A stretch of DNA of 63,563 bases, taken from positions 1 through 63,563 of the forward strand of contig CAZVEH010000006.1 of assembly GCA_964625775.1 (NCBI GenBank), in the 5' to 3' direction. Of this stretch, positions 1-9,040 are shown one piece after another. The notes beneath the pieces are model-generated. The model was not told the origin of the DNA. It saw nothing but the letters and a program-made list of their open reading frames with translations, and did not search any database. This stretch comes from GCA-2786165 sp964625775. GTDB lineage: Bacteria; Pseudomonadota; Gammaproteobacteria; Legionellales; Legionellaceae. The position numbers were made by a program, and so were the translations under genes. Every line of letters begins with the position of its first letter. The first letter of the stretch is position 1.

Positions 1-65
1 TGCATTGAACCCAGAATGGAACGACTTGTATCAATCGATTCTTTAAAAATTGTGTCACACGACAG

Positions 66-93
66 GAGATCCCTCGCTGCGCTCGGGATGACG
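66..93. repeat. Short intergenic palindromic repeat, copy 1
   Basis: Imperfect palindrome built around a GATCCCTCGC...GCTCGGGATGA unit in the leader of the chitinase gene. A diverged copy lies at 25619-25645. Such units are typical dispersed intergenic repeats; no function can be read from it. Confidence 0.5.
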
Positions 94-210
94 TGGGGAG
101 TTACCTCGATCCAATATAACGATCTACTAAAAACCAGTTAAGACAATATAAAACCATTTTGCACAAACCATGCTATATTATAAGGAGGATAAATTTCAAA
201 AGGACATAGG

Positions 211-2550
211 ATGAGAGTTCACACAGCATGTTTCAGCGCACTGTTGGTAGCTTCACCTGCTGTTATGGCCGCTGCGACCCCTACCCCATGTATCGCATCT
301 GAATTTAATGCCTCTGGGGATGCCTATTGGAAATCCATCACCTTAAAACTCACCAATCATTGTGATAAAGCAGTCGATTTGCAAAATGCAACGATTACCT
401 TCAAAAGTTCCACCGCCTTGAACACGACATTTTGGGGCGATTTTTCACCGATGTCCTACCCCGACAATACATTAAACATCAGTTCTCAAAGCCAATCAGA
501 CGGTAGTTTTTTAGCAACGTTAAGCTTGCATTTTCCGTCTTACGCGGGCAGTAGCAGCACACTTCCTGTGGGTTCCTCATTCCAAATGACCTATGGTAGC
601 AATTCAGCCGGTCAAGTGTCAGGTACAACGAATGTTTATTTGCAAACGCCTGATGTAGGTGCCACAGGCACATTGAAATTGATCAATCAAACCTCGAAAC
701 CAGCTGATATCACTCAAAATTACGCCATTGTGCATATAGCATTCAATGGCCAAGCACTTGATGATATCCAATTACCCTGGGCCAGCACAAAAACCCTAAA
801 CAACTTAGCCGTAGGTAGTTATACCATCACACCAGAAACCATTGCCGATGATTCTGGCCAAAGCTATCAAGGCACGGCATCCGCAAACACAGTGACCGTA
901 GAAAAAAGCAAAACAGCCACTGCTAATATCTCTTACAACGCAGTCCAACAACAATCAGGCAATGTGGTTATTAAACTACAAGCATTGCCTGATGGGTTAA
1001 GTGGTTACACCGCTAACCCGGCCGTGTTGATCTCGCAGGTACCTAATGGGAGTGCCGTGTCCAAAACAGTTGCGTGGAATACCTCTACGCCCGTTGCTCA
1101 ATTGGTCAACGGCAGTACCTATGGATTTTCAACCACAGACATCAACTATAATGGCAGCACTTGTACCGGCACATTTAACCCACAAACACTGATTGCTCTT
1201 CCACAAAACTCAGCCATCACTCAGCTGACGTATCAATGTCGACAAGTCGCACAAAACTCAGTGACATTAAATATCAAAGAAGCACCCGCTACGCTGTCGT
1301 CTTTACATATCACCTTCAAACCCAATGACAATACCACCCCTATTGTGCAAAGCATTGATTTAAACAAAGGCAACGGTTCAGGGTCTGTGATGTTGTCAGA
1401 AGGCAGCATCTATACCCTGCAAACTGATCCTGTCACGGGCTTTTCCCCTAGTTTTTCATTACAACCTTTGACTGCGAGTGCCAATGCGACGGAAACCATT
1501 ACGTTTTCTAAAGTCAGCACAGCAGGTGGTCGTATCATTGGTTATCTGCCAGGTTGGAAAACACCTCCATCGGCTCAATCCCTTGCAGATGCTGGATACA
1601 CTCATATCATGGTAGCTTTTGGTGTATTTAGCACCACAACGCCTGGCGAGATCGTCTCTGCCTTTGATACGGTCACATCGGAGTATATTCAACAGTTACA
1701 TCAAGCCAATATCAAAGTCATTTTATCCTTAGGTGGCGCTTCTTCAAGCATTCCCAATACAACCGTTAGTTTCCATCAAATCCTCAGTGCAGCACCCTCT
1801 GCTGAGGTTTTTAAGCAAACCTTTATGAGTTCGCTACAAAAATTTATCACGGATTATGGCTTTGACGGATTCGATATTGATATTGAACAAGACTTCATTC
1901 CCTCAGGCACGTTTGCAGAACCTCAGGGTGATATTGCCGTGTTGGCAGATATCATTAACAGTATGTACACTCAGAATCCTGAGCTGTTGATCACCTTAGC
2001 ACCTCAAGTTGCTAATATTTCCGCCACCAGTGGGTTTGATAAAACATGGGGTAACTATGCCTCATTGATCATGCAGACTTACCGTTCTTTAGCGTGGGTG
2101 GGTATCCAACTTTATAACACCGGCTGTGCTTATGGCCTTGATCAAGTATGTTATAGCCAAACCGAAACCAATACGCCCAACTTCTCGGTAGCCATGGCAA
2201 CCGATTTATTGGCGGATTGGCCTGCCACATTAGCCGATGGCCGCAGCACCGGTTTTCAACCTTATATCAGTCATCTCAATCCTTCCCAAGTTGTACTAGG
2301 TTATCCAGCACCTAATGCCAGTGGCGACAGTGATGGAAGAGCAGCTGTACCTACTGCCACGATCATACGCGCCATTCAATGTTTAAAAACAGCCACAGCA
2401 GAGGCCACAAGCTGTGATACCTACCTTCCCCCTAAAGCCTATGGCAATATAGGTGGCGTGTTTAATTGGGAAGTCACGTATGATCAAAACAATGGGTTCA
2501 AATTTGCAAAAGAATTGAAACCTTGTGTGATCAACAGTATTTGCAAATAG
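211..2550 (+). CDS. chiA: Secreted GH18 chitinase, ChiA-like
   Basis: Endochitinase-type glycoside hydrolase that should cleave beta-1,4-N-acetylglucosamine polymers outside the cell. Residues 1-21 form a Sec signal peptide ending near AMAA. Residues ~25-435 are Ser/Thr/Asn-rich beta-type modules that look like carbohydrate-binding or spacer domains. The GH18 barrel runs from ~441 (RIIGYLPGW) to the end and carries DGFDIDIE at 552-559, with Glu559 as the expected acid/base. The 779-residue length and C-terminal GH18 resemble Legionella pneumophila ChiA, a type II secretion substrate. The ATG at 211 sits in an AG-rich leader, and the gene stands alone. The enzyme class is secure; secretion by type II is inferred from the family. 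Confidence 0.9.
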   Translation: MRVHTACFSALLVASPAVMAAATPTPCIASEFNASGDAYWKSITLKLTNHCDKAVDLQNATITFKSSTALNTTFWGDFSPMSYPDNTLNISSQSQSDGSFLATLSLHFPSYAGSSSTLPVGSSFQMTYGSNSAGQVSGTTNVYLQTPDVGATGTLKLINQTSKPADITQNYAIVHIAFNGQALDDIQLPWASTKTLNNLAVGSYTITPETIADDSGQSYQGTASANTVTVEKSKTATANISYNAVQQQSGNVVIKLQALPDGLSGYTANPAVLISQVPNGSAVSKTVAWNTSTPVAQLVNGSTYGFSTTDINYNGSTCTGTFNPQTLIALPQNSAITQLTYQCRQVAQNSVTLNIKEAPATLSSLHITFKPNDNTTPIVQSIDLNKGNGSGSVMLSEGSIYTLQTDPVTGFSPSFSLQPLTASANATETITFSKVSTAGGRIIGYLPGWKTPPSAQSLADAGYTHIMVAFGVFSTTTPGEIVSAFDTVTSEYIQQLHQANIKVILSLGGASSSIPNTTVSFHQILSAAPSAEVFKQTFMSSLQKFITDYGFDGFDIDIEQDFIPSGTFAEPQGDIAVLADIINSMYTQNPELLITLAPQVANISATSGFDKTWGNYASLIMQTYRSLAWVGIQLYNTGCAYGLDQVCYSQTETNTPNFSVAMATDLLADWPATLADGRSTGFQPYISHLNPSQVVLGYPAPNASGDSDGRAAVPTATIIRAIQCLKTATAEATSCDTYLPPKAYGNIGGVFNWEVTYDQNNGFKFAKELKPCVINSICK

Positions 2551-2560
2551 TTTGGTTCAT

Positions 2561-2702
2561 GTAGCCCGCAAGCAGCGTAGTGAATTGCGGGATCGACAAT
2601 CACACGCACTGATCAATGTGGAATACATATTCCAAAAATAGATGATCACTTGTCTCGTTTAGGGTAACCCCCCGCAATTCGCTGCGCTTTCTTGCGGGCT
2701 AC
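2561..2702 (+). repeat. 142-bp MITE-like element, copy 1
   Basis: A 142-bp unit bounded by ~32-bp inverted ends (GTAGCCCGCAAG ... CTTGCGGGCTAC) around a conserved unique centre. The same element is found at 33910-34051 (same orientation, same length) and at 44925-45053 (reverse orientation). No transposase is encoded and no clear target duplication is visible. It follows the chitinase stop and could also act as a transcript-ending hairpin. Confidence 0.8.
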
Positions 2703-2759
2703 GTTTCTTAGGAATGTAAAATTTGATATCATATTGGTTTTGATATCCAGGGTACTTTG

Positions 2760-3728
2760 ATGCAGGATCATTATGAAGTTTTAGAAGTTCGCAGAGACGC
2801 CTCAATAGAGGACATTACGCGATCTTATAAAAAATTAGCCCTTCAATGTCATCCTGATATGGTTCATAGGAATATACGCCGGCAAAATCCAGAGGTTAGT
2901 CAAGAAACGATTCAGTCAGCCACGCTTGCTGGGACAGAACGCTTCAAAGCCATAAGCTGTGCTTATGCAATTCTCTCGGATCCAGGCAAACGTGCTCAAT
3001 ATGATTCGTGTGCTAGTTCACAAGATTTTCAATGTTCAGAAAGAACTGATCAATGGAAAGGCTTCGATACATTTTTTGAAAACTTTCCCATCGGCGCTCA
3101 TATTGACCAACAATCGTTCCAGGATATGTTGGACAAAATCCATCAAGAATTAGATCAAATTATAAAAAAAGCACAGACAAACAGTAGTTATCAAAAAGTT
3201 GCCGTCGTTCTCACTGAGCTCAAACAAGAACTTAGAGCTGCTGACCCCCAAAATAACCATTTAATTCCGCAAAATACAACACATTCAGCAAACATTATCC
3301 CCAGTATTAAAGTGTACGAGTTTTTAATTGATGCACAAATAGCGATTCAACGAGCCAAAGCTCACCAGGAACCTGGAACACATCGTGGGTTACTATTAGG
3401 AACACCTATTTTAAGAGAACTCACTCTTTTAGGACTGGCAGTTTTTCGTTTTATTATCTTCGTGGTTGGTAAATATAAACGATGGGTTGAGCACAATCCC
3501 AATCCGGTTTTTCAACAAGGCATGTGTCATGGATTATTTCAACCGCCTAAGACTCGAACGCTTTATCAATTAGATTCGTTTAAAAAAGAGATGAGCCATC
3601 ATGAAACATTTATCAGGATTTCTATAGACGGCTTGACAGATGTCGGCAAGAGTCATAGCAATCTTTGCTTTAACTCCAAAACGGAAGCCGATTATTTATG
3701 TGAAGAAATTTTACATCTTTCCATGTAA
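2760..3728 (+). CDS. J-domain protein with unknown C-terminal region
   Basis: Residues ~4-85 form a DnaJ-type J domain with the HPD motif at 31-33 that stimulates Hsp70 ATPase. An insertion of about 20 residues follows helix II, and the usual KRAQYD end is present. The protein lacks the Gly/Phe region, zinc fingers and C-terminal substrate-binding domains of true DnaJ. The rest is unrecognised, with a hydrophobic stretch near residues 217-237 that may be a membrane anchor. A TTG directly precedes the ATG chosen here. It stands alone between a MITE and a hairpin. It may recruit Hsp70 to a membrane or be a secreted host-directed J protein; neither can be shown from sequence. Confidence 0.75.
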   Translation: MQDHYEVLEVRRDASIEDITRSYKKLALQCHPDMVHRNIRRQNPEVSQETIQSATLAGTERFKAISCAYAILSDPGKRAQYDSCASSQDFQCSERTDQWKGFDTFFENFPIGAHIDQQSFQDMLDKIHQELDQIIKKAQTNSSYQKVAVVLTELKQELRAADPQNNHLIPQNTTHSANIIPSIKVYEFLIDAQIAIQRAKAHQEPGTHRGLLLGTPILRELTLLGLAVFRFIIFVVGKYKRWVEHNPNPVFQQGMCHGLFQPPKTRTLYQLDSFKKEMSHHETFIRISIDGLTDVGKSHSNLCFNSKTEADYLCEEILHLSM

Positions 3729-3750
3729 CATTTATTACATCGCAGATTGG

Positions 3751-3784
3751 GCGTGACTATCCTAAGAAATGAGGATAGTCACGC
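3751..3784. terminator. Perfect 13-bp hairpin after the J-domain gene
   Basis: Arms GCGTGACTATCCT (3751-3763) and AGGATAGTCACGC (3772-3784) pair perfectly over an 8-nt loop, 22 bp after the stop at 3728. No T-run follows, so it may be a weak or bidirectional terminator or a transcript-end stabiliser. Confidence 0.5.
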
Positions 3785-3859
3785 AGGCTTGATGGCCGTC
3801 CGTCTTGATGTGATTCGTTATATATGAATGAACCAGTAGGCCGATAAAACGCTTGGCAC

Positions 3860-4102
3860 GTGCTTAACTTAAGGGCACTCATAATAAAAAAATTCATAAC
3901 AATCTTTGCATCAAAGAAGCAATTTAATCTTATTACAGCCTGTGTCTTAGCATTAGCTAGTTCTATCGCGCAAACTGCCACTTTGCCTTCACCAACAGCT
4001 GACGTGCATTGCCCTGCTGGGCATTGGGTCGAAGTGAATACTGGCATTTTTTCGGAACTACAATGTTCTTCTGCTCATCAAACAGTCATGATCCCCGATT
4101 AA
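3860..4102 (+). CDS. Possible small exported protein
   Basis: A GTG-initiated frame of 80 residues with a basic start, a hydrophobic core (ITACVLALASSIA) and a short polar tail with two cysteines, as expected of a Sec-exported peptide. It overlaps the convergent 3' end of ccmI by 17 bp. There is no clear ribosome-binding site, and no family is recognised. It may be a chance frame. Confidence 0.25.
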   Translation: MLNLRALIIKKFITIFASKKQFNLITACVLALASSIAQTATLPSPTADVHCPAGHWVEVNTGIFSELQCSSAHQTVMIPD

Positions 4103-4757
4103 GTTCAGCGCGCAATGTCACAATCGCTTTACGAATCGCATTCGCTTCCTCGGATTGTTGGGGCACCAAAGGCAACAAGCGTTGCCAATACTGTAACGCC
4201 TGTTGAGGTTGATTGTGGGCTTGCGCGTCGATGGCCAACATCGCTAGAGCATCCATTTGTTTAGGGTTGTCCTGTAATACAACACGTAAAATTTTTCTGG
4301 CTAACGCATCCTCTTGGGGATTTTGACGAGCAAGTAATCCTTGTGCATAATTGATGGCAATCGCTTCATCTTTTGGCTTGATATCATAAGCTTTGGCAAA
4401 TGCATCGAGCGATTCTTGCCATTGATGCTGACTGGCATATAAACGTCCTAACAAATACCAGCCTTTTGCCGCACGGGGATGGGCCGCCAAATGAGCTTGC
4501 AGTCTTTGAACCAAGGCTTGTGGGCTTTTGATCGTGCTCAATAAAGCTTGCGCTTTTTGTTGTTGCTGTTGATGTTGCTGATGCATCCATACCGCGGATG
4601 CGGAACCCCACTGCCAATACGCCAATCCCACACACACGCATAATATTGGGCCCATTACCCACACATGCCGTTGCTGGCGCAAAGGCCAATATACCACGCT
4701 CAGTGCCGTCATCGTCAGTAGTGCGACCCCAGTCAAACCCCACACCCAATCGGTCAT
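4086..4757 (-). CDS. ccmI: Cytochrome c biogenesis protein CcmI (TPR)
   Basis: Last gene of the ccmC-I operon. CcmI binds the C-terminus of apocytochrome c and passes it to the CcmF/CcmH heme-ligation complex. The 223-residue product has two N-terminal membrane helices (residues ~5-22 and ~32-52) and then tetratricopeptide repeats (WYLLGRLYASQHQWQESLDAF and similar units). The ATG at 4757 overlaps the ccmH stop as ATGA; a longer upstream frame exists but the overlap decides the start. It is shorter than enteric fused CcmH/CcmI proteins, so H and I are separate here. Confidence 0.85.
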   Translation of the reverse strand: MTDWVWGLTGVALLTMTALSVVYWPLRQQRHVWVMGPILCVCVGLAYWQWGSASAVWMHQQHQQQQQKAQALLSTIKSPQALVQRLQAHLAAHPRAAKGWYLLGRLYASQHQWQESLDAFAKAYDIKPKDEAIAINYAQGLLARQNPQEDALARKILRVVLQDNPKQMDALAMLAIDAQAHNQPQQALQYWQRLLPLVPQQSEEANAIRKAIVTLRAELNRGS

Positions 4758-5146
4758 GACACTTCTCGACGAATACAAGTCAATCCAAACAACCCTAATC
4801 CAATCAATAACAGGATCAAAGGCCCAAACCATAAAATACTAGTGGTCATTGTCAACGATGGTTTAAACAAAATGAACTCTCCGTAACGCGCCGTCAAATA
4901 ATGGATGATATCTTGGTCACTCTTATGAGCCAAAACCAATTGATACACTTCTTGACGTAAATCTGCAGCAATATCGGCATTCGAATCAGCCAAATCTTGA
5001 TTTTGACAAACCGGGCAGCGTAAATCATGCAATAAAGCTTGAAATTGTGCGCTCTGATTTGGGGTGTCAAAAGGGTAGCTGGCCACGGTCGCCCAACTGC
5101 TAGGCAACCACAGGACCAACAAGATCATGATATTGAAACGTCGCAT
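4754..5146 (-). CDS. ccmH: Cytochrome c-type biogenesis protein CcmH
   Basis: Periplasm-facing thiol oxidoreductase that keeps apocytochrome c cysteines reduced for heme attachment. It has a signal peptide (residues 1-~19), the diagnostic LRCPVCQNQ motif with Cys44 and Cys47, and a C-terminal membrane helix at ~105-125. At 130 residues it is the short, unfused form. It starts one base after the ccmG stop and its own stop overlaps ccmI. Confidence 0.95.
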   Translation of the reverse strand: MRRFNIMILLVLWLPSSWATVASYPFDTPNQSAQFQALLHDLRCPVCQNQDLADSNADIAADLRQEVYQLVLAHKSDQDIIHYLTARYGEFILFKPSLTMTTSILWFGPLILLLIGLGLFGLTCIRREVS

Positions 5147-5147
5147 C

Positions 5148-5678
5148 TTAATGCTCCAATTTTGCCATTCTAGGTAAAAAATCTCGCTGCCAAACCTCAG
5201 AGGTCAAAGCGCCGGCATAACGATACTGAATCACGCCATGTTCATCCACCAAATAAGCTTCAGGTGCACCATAAACCCCTAAATCCAGCGCGACTTTACC
5301 TTTGCGATCTACCCCAATCGCTTGATATGGATTGCCCCAATCGTGCAACCACTGCTCTGCAGCCACAGAATTATCTTTGTAATTGAGGCCGTATAATCGC
5401 ACCCCCTGCTGAGCCAAGTCTTCTAAAAACAATTGCTCTTCCTGGCAAGCCTCGCACCAGCTTGCCCACACTATCAATACCGAAAGATGGCCCTGCATCA
5501 TTTGTGCTGTGAATCTCTTGTTTGTATCTAGTAAAGAAGGCACATCAAATGCCGGGAGCTTTTGACCCATTTTTGCAGAGGGTATGTGTTGGGGGTCTAA
5601 GGATAATCCTCGCCAAAAAAATGCCGCCAAAAGAGCAAAGATCAATAACGGCAGCAAACGCCAAATCCTGGTATTCAT
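5148..5678 (-). CDS. ccmG: Thiol:disulfide interchange protein CcmG/DsbE
   Basis: Membrane-anchored periplasmic thioredoxin of System I cytochrome c maturation, feeding reductant to CcmH and apocytochrome. It has one N-terminal helix (~5-22) and a thioredoxin fold with WCEAC active site (Cys75, Cys78). It is 176 residues from the ATG at 5678, which overlaps the ccmF stop as ATGA; an in-frame extension upstream lies inside ccmF and is ignored. Confidence 0.95.
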   Translation of the reverse strand: MNTRIWRLLPLLIFALLAAFFWRGLSLDPQHIPSAKMGQKLPAFDVPSLLDTNKRFTAQMMQGHLSVLIVWASWCEACQEEQLFLEDLAQQGVRLYGLNYKDNSVAAEQWLHDWGNPYQAIGVDRKGKVALDLGVYGAPEAYLVDEHGVIQYRYAGALTSEVWQRDFLPRMAKLEH

Positions 5679-7609
5679 GGAACCACTCCAGCAGGCTTTG
5701 TGTAATATCGGCGATCCAACAAAGCAATCAAACCACCCAGAAACATCATGACGCCACCCGCCCAAATCCAGCGCACAAAGGGCTTATAGTACATACGCAC
5801 AGACCAGGCGTGTCCCTGTAGGGGTTCGCCCAACGCCACGTAAATATCCCGAAAAGGTGTGACATCAATCGCCGACTCGGTCATAGGCATTTTACCCACA
5901 TCATAAACGCGCTTCTCTGGATATATCATCACGCGATGCTGCCCGCTTTGAATAGCAAAAACCGCACGCGTTCCATGATAATTAGGACCCTGCAACGGCA
6001 TTTCCTGCAAAAACTGGATCTGATATTCTGCCAGTATGGACCTGTCGCCAGGTTTCATTTTCACATCATCTTCCAATCCATACCCTGTTGAAATGGTGAT
6101 GCCAATCACAGACACGGCCATACCCAAATGCGCCAATACCATCCCCAAAAAAGCTCGACTTAATTTTTTACCTGTTTTGATGCGCAAAATACGCTGTCTT
6201 ACCATTTCAACGGTCGATAAAATCACCCAGAATGCCACCGTTAATCCCAGGATCGTGTTGCCATAGATGGCCTTATTACAACCTAATAACAACAATACAG
6301 GTAACCCCAAGCCCAGCACAACGGTCCAAGCCAGAACACGCAATACACGTTTGAAGCTATCCTGTTGCCAATGCACATGCAGCCCGAATGCCATTAAAAC
6401 TAAGAGTGGTATACTTAAAATGGTGAAGACCCGATTAAAATAAGGCGCACCTACTGATATTTTACCCAAACCCAAGCCATCCACCAGCAACGGATACACC
6501 GTTCCTAGCAGCACTGTTAGCATCATAACCACCAAAAACACATTGTTGAGCAACATCGCACTTTCACGTGAGACGAGTCCTGGTAAATTGTGTCGCGACA
6601 AACGTTGAGCACGGCAAGCGAATAATAACAGTGATCCCCCAATGACCACAGCCAAAAAGACCAGAATATAAGCCCCACGCAGGGGATCAACTGCAAAAGC
6701 ATGTACTGAGGTCAATACACCGGAACGCACCAAAAAAGTGCCTACCAAACTTAAAGAAAACCCGGCAATGGCCAATAATAACGTCCAAGAAACAAATTGA
6801 TTGCGCTTCTCAGCCACAATCAAAGCATGCATAAGTGCAGTGCCTACCAACCAGGGCATAAAGGATGCATTTTCCACTGGATCCCAAAACCACCATCCAC
6901 CCCAGCCTAACTCTCGATAGGCCCACCAGCTTCCTAAAGTGATGCCCAGGGTCAAACAACACCAGGCTGCCATGGTCCAAGGTCGTAAAGATTTGGCCCA
7001 CGCCGCTTCCATCCGACCTAACCACAACGCTGCGATCGCAAAAGCAAAGGCCACGGCAAACCCCACATAACCCATATATAACATCGGGGGATGAAATAAA
7101 AATCCAAGATCTTGTAACACCGGATTCAGATCCCGACCCTGGGTTTTTAAAAGCACAAATTGGCGCATAAAAGGATTCGAGGTCATAAGGATAAAAACAA
7201 TAAATCCAGCCGTCAAAGCACCTAATACCACCAAAACTCGCACCCTAATTTCCGGCTCTAAATACGGACTAGCTAGGGACACAGCCAAAGTCCATATAGA
7301 CAAAATCGCGACCCAAAGTAACATCGATCCTTCATGTCCACCCCAAACTGCACATAGTTTATAAAACCAAGGCAGGAGCACACTTGAATTACTTAACACA
7401 TAAACAACAGTAAAATCATCGCGCAAAAAACAAACAGATAAACACAGGTACGACACCACGATAAACAGAAATTGTCCTTTGACATAGACATCTGCTGCGC
7501 GCATCCAATGACTTTTTTGTTTCCATAACCCTATCGTAGGCACCACGACCAAGAGCAATGAAAAACATAAGGCCCAGCATAGGGCATACACACCGATCTC
7601 GGCAATCAT
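5675..7609 (-). CDS. ccmF: Heme lyase subunit CcmF
   Basis: Large multi-pass membrane protein (644 residues, family norm ~650) that ligates heme from holo-CcmE to apocytochrome c. The tryptophan-rich WWD signature (WGGWWFWDPVENAS) that binds heme is present near residues 231-245. A large periplasmic loop precedes the final helix. It overlaps ccmE upstream and ccmG downstream by four bases each. Confidence 0.96.
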   Translation of the reverse strand: MIAEIGVYALCWALCFSLLLVVVPTIGLWKQKSHWMRAADVYVKGQFLFIVVSYLCLSVCFLRDDFTVVYVLSNSSVLLPWFYKLCAVWGGHEGSMLLWVAILSIWTLAVSLASPYLEPEIRVRVLVVLGALTAGFIVFILMTSNPFMRQFVLLKTQGRDLNPVLQDLGFLFHPPMLYMGYVGFAVAFAFAIAALWLGRMEAAWAKSLRPWTMAAWCCLTLGITLGSWWAYRELGWGGWWFWDPVENASFMPWLVGTALMHALIVAEKRNQFVSWTLLLAIAGFSLSLVGTFLVRSGVLTSVHAFAVDPLRGAYILVFLAVVIGGSLLLFACRAQRLSRHNLPGLVSRESAMLLNNVFLVVMMLTVLLGTVYPLLVDGLGLGKISVGAPYFNRVFTILSIPLLVLMAFGLHVHWQQDSFKRVLRVLAWTVVLGLGLPVLLLLGCNKAIYGNTILGLTVAFWVILSTVEMVRQRILRIKTGKKLSRAFLGMVLAHLGMAVSVIGITISTGYGLEDDVKMKPGDRSILAEYQIQFLQEMPLQGPNYHGTRAVFAIQSGQHRVMIYPEKRVYDVGKMPMTESAIDVTPFRDIYVALGEPLQGHAWSVRMYYKPFVRWIWAGGVMMFLGGLIALLDRRYYTKPAGVVP

Positions 7610-8037
7610 GACGTAATTTTCCTTTTTAAAGCAGATTTGACTTCAGGTGGCATATAGTTTTCATCATGTTTGGCCAACACTTGCGTGGCTTCAATATAGG
7701 CATCTTGTTTGAGAATGCCTTGCGTCACAATACCCTGCTCTTCTCGAAACAAATCCGGCAAAATACCCTGATAAAATACGGTTACCGTATGAGCATAATC
7801 TGTTAATTTGAAGCGAACACCCAACCCTTCTTTGTCTCGTATCACCGAGTCCTTAACGACCATACCTCCGACTCGAATAGGATGATTCTGCGGGGCTTCT
7901 CCCAAAACAATCTGTGTTGGGGTATAAAACAAACTGATATTTTGGCGCAACGCATAAAGAATTAAGCCGCAAATCAGCGCAAAAAAAGCCAGAAACACCA
8001 CAATCAATGTTAATTTACGCCGCCGCCGGGGATGCAT
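7606..8037 (-). CDS. ccmE: Periplasmic heme chaperone CcmE
   Basis: Covalently binds heme through a conserved histidine and delivers it to CcmF. The 143-residue product has a basic N-terminus, one membrane anchor (~8-28), an OB-fold beta domain, and the heme-binding HDENYMP motif near its end. The ATG at 8037 lies just after the ccmD stop (8040). Confidence 0.95.
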   Translation of the reverse strand: MHPRRRRKLTLIVVFLAFFALICGLILYALRQNISLFYTPTQIVLGEAPQNHPIRVGGMVVKDSVIRDKEGLGVRFKLTDYAHTVTVFYQGILPDLFREEQGIVTQGILKQDAYIEATQVLAKHDENYMPPEVKSALKRKITS

Positions 8038-8039
8038 AC

Positions 8040-8189
8040 TCACTTGCCATGCAACCATTGGAGCAACCGTTGACACACCTGCTTTGAACGCCAGCGCGCA
8101 CGCATCACATTATAGGCCAAAGCACCCAAGACCAAAGCATAAGCAGGCCAAACATACAGACCATACCCATGCATCAACAATTTATTCAT
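8040..8189 (-). CDS. ccmD: Heme exporter protein CcmD
   Basis: Small single-helix protein of 49 residues (ATG at 8189) with a hydrophobic segment (YGLYVWPAYALVLGALA) and a basic tail. It assists release of holo-CcmE from the CcmABC complex. Its start overlaps the ccmC stop as ATGA, which fixes it against the longer upstream frame. Confidence 0.85.
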   Translation of the reverse strand: MNKLLMHGYGLYVWPAYALVLGALAYNVMRARWRSKQVCQRLLQWLHGK

Positions 8190-8929
8190 AAGGGATCCTT
8201 TTCTAACACAGTTCTGACCCAGGTTTGACGATGTTCTCGCCACAGCAACTCAATGCGGGTTTTATAGAAAATCAACCACACGCAATATAACCCTACCCCG
8301 ATCAGCATCATCCACAAAGGGTAGGCCATACTGGCATGGATTTTAGGTTTGGCAAATAAGGTCAGTGTGGCGCCTTGATGCAGGGTCGACCACCAATACA
8401 CAGAATAGTGAATAATAGGCAGATCAACCAGTCCCACCAAGGTTAATATGGCAGCCATGCGATCTGCGCGCTCTGAGTTGTCGTACGCATAGCCAATTGC
8501 CAAAATACCGATATACAAGAAAAACAAAATCAATTCGGAGGTCAACCGCGCGTCCCAGACCCACCAGGTACCCCACATCGGTTTACCCCAAAGACTGCCC
8601 GTGATCAAAGCCAAAAGAGCAAGCCAAGCCCCTATTTGAGCACTCATCAATAACATCAAACCCGCCAGTTTGATGCGCCAAACCAAAAGCAAAATGGCCA
8701 ATACACCCATGCCAACATACACACTCATGGACCACATGGCACAGGGTACATGCACATAAATCAAACGAAATGCGTCCCCTTGTTGATAATCAGGAGGCGA
8801 AAAAAACAATCCCCAGACAATCCCGGTGCTTAAAAACAGGATCATGGCCAGTCCCAACCAGCGATGCCAGCGAGAGGTCAATTCATAAAACCGCTTTGGA
8901 GAAGCTATTTGATGCAATATTTTCCACAT
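8186..8929 (-). CDS. ccmC: Heme exporter/ligation protein CcmC
   Basis: Six-helix membrane protein (247 residues) that loads heme onto CcmE. It contains the tryptophan-rich WGTWWVWDARLTS motif and conserved histidines in periplasmic loops (YVHVPCAMWS). The ATG at 8929 is preferred over a TTG nine bases upstream. It heads the ccmC-D-E-F-G-H-I operon; ccmA and ccmB, normally directly upstream, lie about 3.5 kb away at 12425-13725. Confidence 0.95.
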   Translation of the reverse strand: MWKILHQIASPKRFYELTSRWHRWLGLAMILFLSTGIVWGLFFSPPDYQQGDAFRLIYVHVPCAMWSMSVYVGMGVLAILLLVWRIKLAGLMLLMSAQIGAWLALLALITGSLWGKPMWGTWWVWDARLTSELILFFLYIGILAIGYAYDNSERADRMAAILTLVGLVDLPIIHYSVYWWSTLHQGATLTLFAKPKIHASMAYPLWMMLIGVGLYCVWLIFYKTRIELLWREHRQTWVRTVLEKDPL

Positions 8930-9040
8930 AGAAAACAATCAGGACAGTCCAATGAACCGTGATTTTAACATGTCTTGCAGACAAAATCAGGCATTTTGAA
9001 AAACAAAGCGCTGTATATTCTTTAACGAAAGTATCAGGAA

